Shown: positions 61,046-64,000 of the stretch, in pieces
Layout of the letters: every line of letters starts with the position of its first letter
How positions within the stretch are numbered: position 1 is the first letter of the stretch
Assembly (NCBI RefSeq): GCF_900142955.1
Contig: NZ_FRCP01000008.1
Location: 62,001 to 126,000 of the forward strand
DNA length: 64,000 nucleotides
Reading direction: 5' to 3'
Source: Anaerosporobacter mobilis DSM 15930
GTDB lineage: Bacteria > Bacillota > Clostridia > Lachnospirales > Lachnospiraceae
Position numbers and translations under genes: made by a program
The notes under the pieces: model-generated
Databases searched by the model: none
What the model saw: the letters and a program-made list of their open reading frames with translations, nothing else
What the model was told of the DNA's origin: nothing

Positions 61046-63007
61046 TTATTTGTTTGGTCTTGCATACATTACAACACTTCCATTATGGAAATCTCCATAT
61101 ACAACACCCTCTGCTTCATTCTTTGCCTCGACCATCTTTCCATTCCCTGCATAAATTCCAACATGACTGATGTTCTTATATCTTCCGTTTGTGGTATAAC
61201 TATAGAAAATAAGATCTCCAGGTTGTAAATCTGTTTCTGTTATACTCTTGCCTGCTTCATCAAGCCCCTGTGCTTCTGCTGCAGCTGTGGTCGCACCGCC
61301 AAAACTAATATCGACTCCAGCCGTTTTCCACGAGTAGTAAGCCAGCGAACTGCAATCATAATAATTTCCTGTATCTCTGTAAGCCTGACTATATGGATAC
61401 CCTACTTTGCTTAAAGCAAAACTTACGGTTTCCTTCTGTGTTGGATCAGCGATACTACTAACGATTGCTTCAATTTCTGTATTAGTTAAAGAGGATACGC
61501 TATTTCCACCTCCACTTCCTCCACCAGATTCTCCACCACTATAACCTATCATCGCAAGGTTTTCTGGACTCATCATTTCATTGATTAGTTCTATCTGGTC
61601 TTCATCAAAGTTATATTCGGTAATCATATCTCTATAATCTTTCAGCGTAACATTAACAGAAAGAATTGTTTCCGAATCTGTTGTTCCATCTTCATTCTCA
61701 TGGGTTTCTGTTCGAGAACTGGTCGTGTAAGAACACATATCATTAACTATATCCTGAAGCCAATCTTTTGACATATCATTCATGATTGTAGCAGTATCAC
61801 CAATGCCATGCTTTACCATATAGACACACATGATATCGTAATAATTGCTTGGACTAGCAGCTGTACCTTCATAGTCCACATATACGATTTCTCCACTATC
61901 ATATCCATTATGCTCATTGGCTAGTGTGTTGACCTCCCTGTTGAAATTAGCAACATATTCTGTTGTAACACTCATTACCGTATCACCTTCTTCCAACGGT
62001 GGCAGGAATAGAGCAAACGGGGAATTATAAATCGTTGCAACTACTGTAACAACTGGAACCGTTATAACAGATATCAGCAAAATCAATGTTAATAAGAATC
62101 CTCCCACAGCAAGCGCCATTTTCTTTAATGGAATGGCAGCCCGATTCATAACTAAGTCTTTTAAAAGCTTAAAAAAACTGTCTTGCTGTTTATCCTGGGA
62201 ATTCATCTTATCTATAAAGAATTTGATTTTATGGACTCGGCTATTACGCTTCATATCATCATGATCTATCTTTGCTCCTACAACTTCTCCGGCAGCAATC
62301 CCAATCAATGGACTAAGTGGTCCAACTGCCGCAGTTCCTGCTACCGTCACAGCAACATCCGTTGTAACTTTTGTAGCTACTTTCGCTGTTTTCTTTGCTG
62401 TTTCTTTTGCTACCTTCTTAGCAGTGTCCTTTGCTGTTTTCTTTGCTACCTTCTGTGTTGTCTTTTTAATCTGCCTTCTCGAAAGCTTCCTACCAGACTC
62501 CACTTTTTTAATCTTTCGCTTCTTCTCTGCCAATGACTTCTGCCTAAAGAATTCTGCTCCTTTAGAAGCTGCTCCAGTCATGGGTCTTGTAACCCCATAA
62601 GCAATCATTGATGCATCTCTTATTTCATCTGCACCTTCCATCTGATTTGCTGCTACATTTGCACCTACTGCACCCACTAACTTAATACTGGAATTCTTTG
62701 TCTTAATAGTCTTCTTGTCATCCTTGATATTTCTGTTATGCTGATTGATTCGTCCTCTACGTTTTTCCTGATTCTGATGAATCGTGCTTTTCCGATACGT
62801 AGTTTTGCCCCTTCTACGAACTGCCCCTTTTCCCATTGTCTGCGTTGTAGTAGTGGCTGACATAATCTTCGGACTTCTTTTTACAGAATAAACATTGTGA
62901 CCTTTAATCCCAGTAGACTTCACTTCGTGGGAATGAATCTTTGGCTTTGATTTTGCGTGGATTATTATTGGTTTGTCATCTACTTTTTTGATTTTCAATT
63001 GTCTCAC
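61046..63007 (-). CDS. C40 (NlpC/P60) peptidase of the ICE mating apparatus
   Basis: 653 residues from a GTG start. Residues 1-290 are very basic with alternating Ala/Lys stretches (KKTAKDTAKKVAKETAKKTA). One membrane segment lies near 297-325 (VGGFLLTLILLISVITVPVV). An extracytoplasmic region with a glycine-serine linker follows, and a C-terminal NlpC/P60 domain with YDCSSLAYYSWKTAG (catalytic Cys) and ISHVGIYAGNGKM (His). It is the CD1107/Tn1549-type cell-wall hydrolase that opens peptidoglycan for transfer. Intact. Confidence 0.85.
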   Translation of the reverse strand: MRQLKIKKVDDKPIIIHAKSKPKIHSHEVKSTGIKGHNVYSVKRSPKIMSATTTTQTMGKGAVRRRGKTTYRKSTIHQNQEKRRGRINQHNRNIKDDKKTIKTKNSSIKLVGAVGANVAANQMEGADEIRDASMIAYGVTRPMTGAASKGAEFFRQKSLAEKKRKIKKVESGRKLSRRQIKKTTQKVAKKTAKDTAKKVAKETAKKTAKVATKVTTDVAVTVAGTAAVGPLSPLIGIAAGEVVGAKIDHDDMKRNSRVHKIKFFIDKMNSQDKQQDSFFKLLKDLVMNRAAIPLKKMALAVGGFLLTLILLISVITVPVVTVVATIYNSPFALFLPPLEEGDTVMSVTTEYVANFNREVNTLANEHNGYDSGEIVYVDYEGTAASPSNYYDIMCVYMVKHGIGDTATIMNDMSKDWLQDIVNDMCSYTTSSRTETHENEDGTTDSETILSVNVTLKDYRDMITEYNFDEDQIELINEMMSPENLAMIGYSGGESGGGSGGGNSVSSLTNTEIEAIVSSIADPTQKETVSFALSKVGYPYSQAYRDTGNYYDCSSLAYYSWKTAGVDISFGGATTAAAEAQGLDEAGKSITETDLQPGDLIFYSYTTNGRYKNISHVGIYAGNGKMVEAKNEAEGVVYGDFHNGSVVMYARPNK

Positions 63008-63080
63008 CTTCTTTCCAATCTGGATAAAAAAAAGAGAGCAGACAAGTTTTTGGCTTGAATGCTCTATGTATAATTATTAA

Positions 63081-63401
63081 TTATTCGGTTACGTTTTCAT
63101 CTTGGAAATCTTCCGAGAATTCCTTCTTTAATCTCTTCAGTAATTTGCTATGCCTGCTTTGATAATGCTTGTATATCTCATCTTCTGGAATCCAGATTTC
63201 AGCGGCTTCTATCTTTTCAAATACAGAAATCAGAATCTCATCTACTCTGCGTTTGTCAGGCACTTTCTTATATTTCAGATAACAGTCCTTATATGCTTCA
63301 TATTCCCACTCTGCAATTTTTGTCTTTTGAGATTCTTTGAGTGCTGAAAATTTCTTATTGGTTTGAAGCAGTCTACCATCTATCAGTTTGTGGTTTTTCA
63401 T
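63081..63401 (-). CDS. ICE-associated hypothetical protein
   Basis: 106 residues: MKNHKLIDGRLLQTNKKFSA, EWEYEAYKDCYLKYKKVPDK, EAAEIWIPEDEIYKHYQSRH. Basic N terminus, acidic C terminus (SEDFQDENVTE), helical. Usually found upstream of the C40 peptidase gene on Tn1549-like elements. No function is known. A 74-bp spacer precedes the peptidase gene. Confidence 0.55.
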   Translation of the reverse strand: MKNHKLIDGRLLQTNKKFSALKESQKTKIAEWEYEAYKDCYLKYKKVPDKRRVDEILISVFEKIEAAEIWIPEDEIYKHYQSRHSKLLKRLKKEFSEDFQDENVTE

Positions 63402-63464
63402 TATCTAAACTCCTTAACCAATTTATTTTTTTCAATTTCTTTTAGACCGTCAATCTATTTTTTC

Positions 63465-64000
63465 TTACAAGCTTTTTATTCTGTCATATAAGTCTAGTAA
63501 TTCTAGGATATCCATATCCAAAATAGGTTCATACATAAATGAGTTTAAGTGAATATTCTCTGGAGTCATAATATTAACTTCATTAAGAATAGCAACTGAA
63601 TTGTCCACACCAAACTGCTTATACCCATTTAGTAATTCTCTCGTTTGGTTGGTCATGTTAGACATTGCTACTAAAAACTCTGAACTTGATCCTGAACAAT
63701 TTTGGCGCCCGTTTCTCCATATCATTCGTCCTTGGTACTGATTGATTTGCCTTATCATATATTCTTCTGCTTTATGTCGTATCGCCATAGCAAGAACAAT
63801 TTTATTTTCAAGCCGAGTATCTGTAGCGGTTATTGCGTCACAAACATTGTATAATGACCCTAAAACTAAATCGCCTAACTGTACTTCCTCATGAAATGCG
63901 GTTACTCCATCATAAGAAAGGTATAACGGAAGTATCTGACCAAAAGTAATTTGATGTGAATTTGACTTTTCATGAAGCAACGCAGTAAGAAACAAATAAT
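63465..64000 (-). CDS. Protein continuing past the right edge
   Basis: At least 177 codons, still open at 64,000; the N terminus lies outside. Visible parts are ITFGQILPLYLSYDGVTAFH, LVLGSLYNVCDAITATDTRL, IRHKAEEYMIRQINQYQGRM and SGSSSEFLVAMSNMTNQTRE. Helical, soluble-looking. I do not recognise the family. It precedes the 106-residue gene on the same strand by 64 bp. Confidence 0.5.
   Translation of the reverse strand, partial: YLFLTALLHEKSNSHQITFGQILPLYLSYDGVTAFHEEVQLGDLVLGSLYNVCDAITATDTRLENKIVLAMAIRHKAEEYMIRQINQYQGRMIWRNGRQNCSGSSSEFLVAMSNMTNQTRELLNGYKQFGVDNSVAILNEVNIMTPENIHLNSFMYEPILDMDILELLDLYDRIKSL

Overview
The window is AT-rich DNA of a gut-type low-GC Firmicute, most likely a Lachnospiraceae-like Clostridium relative. 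This is inferred from the gene families: Tn1549/CTn-type ICE proteins, SpoVG-repeat proteins, clostridial serine recombinases and XRE regulators. No rRNA, tRNA or core housekeeping operon is present, so the species cannot be named. Nearly everything is accessory DNA, and almost all genes lie on the minus strand.

Layout. (1) 0-11 kb is ICE or plasmid accessory DNA: a PemK/MazF-like toxin, two resolvase-fold proteins, several XRE regulators, and a mutagenesis module (Y-family polymerase plus a LexA-type DNA-binding protein) divergent from an ImmR/ImmA-like repressor-protease pair. A pRiA4b ORF-3-type protein and a truncated DUF2326 protein follow. (2) 11.9-24.6 kb is a ruined BREX pglX methyltransferase gene. 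Its 5' third is missing, a Tn916-family transposon of about 10 kb splits it, and a 1-nt frameshift lies near its 3' end. The transposon carries tet(M), int, xis, orf7, orf8, orf9, orf13, orf14, orf22 and orf23, but a deletion has joined orf21 to orf15 and removed the relaxase, oriT and most of the mating machinery. (3) 24.6-50.1 kb is a tandem resistance mosaic. Module A carries spw-like aad(9), a phosphoribosyltransferase, aadE-like ant(6), a methyltransferase and a nucleotidyltransferase, then fragments of a type I restriction system. Module B carries lsa(E) and lnu(B). Module C carries catQ-like, grpB-like, nitroreductase, DinB-like, msr(D) and mef genes, resembling the streptococcal IQ element, plus serine recombinases. 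After these comes a metal-resistance operon (ArsR regulator, HMA protein, CPC-type P1B ATPase, cysteine-rich protein). Module borders carry arrays of a roughly 13-bp motif (GGGAACATATCaACGG) and fragments of a 23S rRNA uracil methyltransferase (rumA/rlmD) gene, a known insertion site of such elements. (4) 50-64 kb is the conserved part of a Tn1549-like ICE: SpoVG repeats, a 2509-residue ArdC-methylase-SNF2 helicase protein, a C40 peptidase and small ICE proteins. A TnpV-family gene with its own ribosome binding site is embedded in another frame of the giant gene.

How it works together. The region would give resistance to tetracycline, spectinomycin, streptomycin, lincosamide/pleuromutilin/streptogramin A, macrolides, chloramphenicol and Zn/Cd/Pb. 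Four of the resistance units are preceded by short leader peptides with attenuator hairpins or a sequestered ribosome binding site, so drug-induced expression is likely. The most notable observations are the nested tnpV gene, the motif arrays that delimit resistance modules, the BREX gene destroyed by a crippled Tn916 relative, the SOS-like polymerase/ImmR-ImmA module with overlapping divergent promoters, and two candidate structured RNAs.
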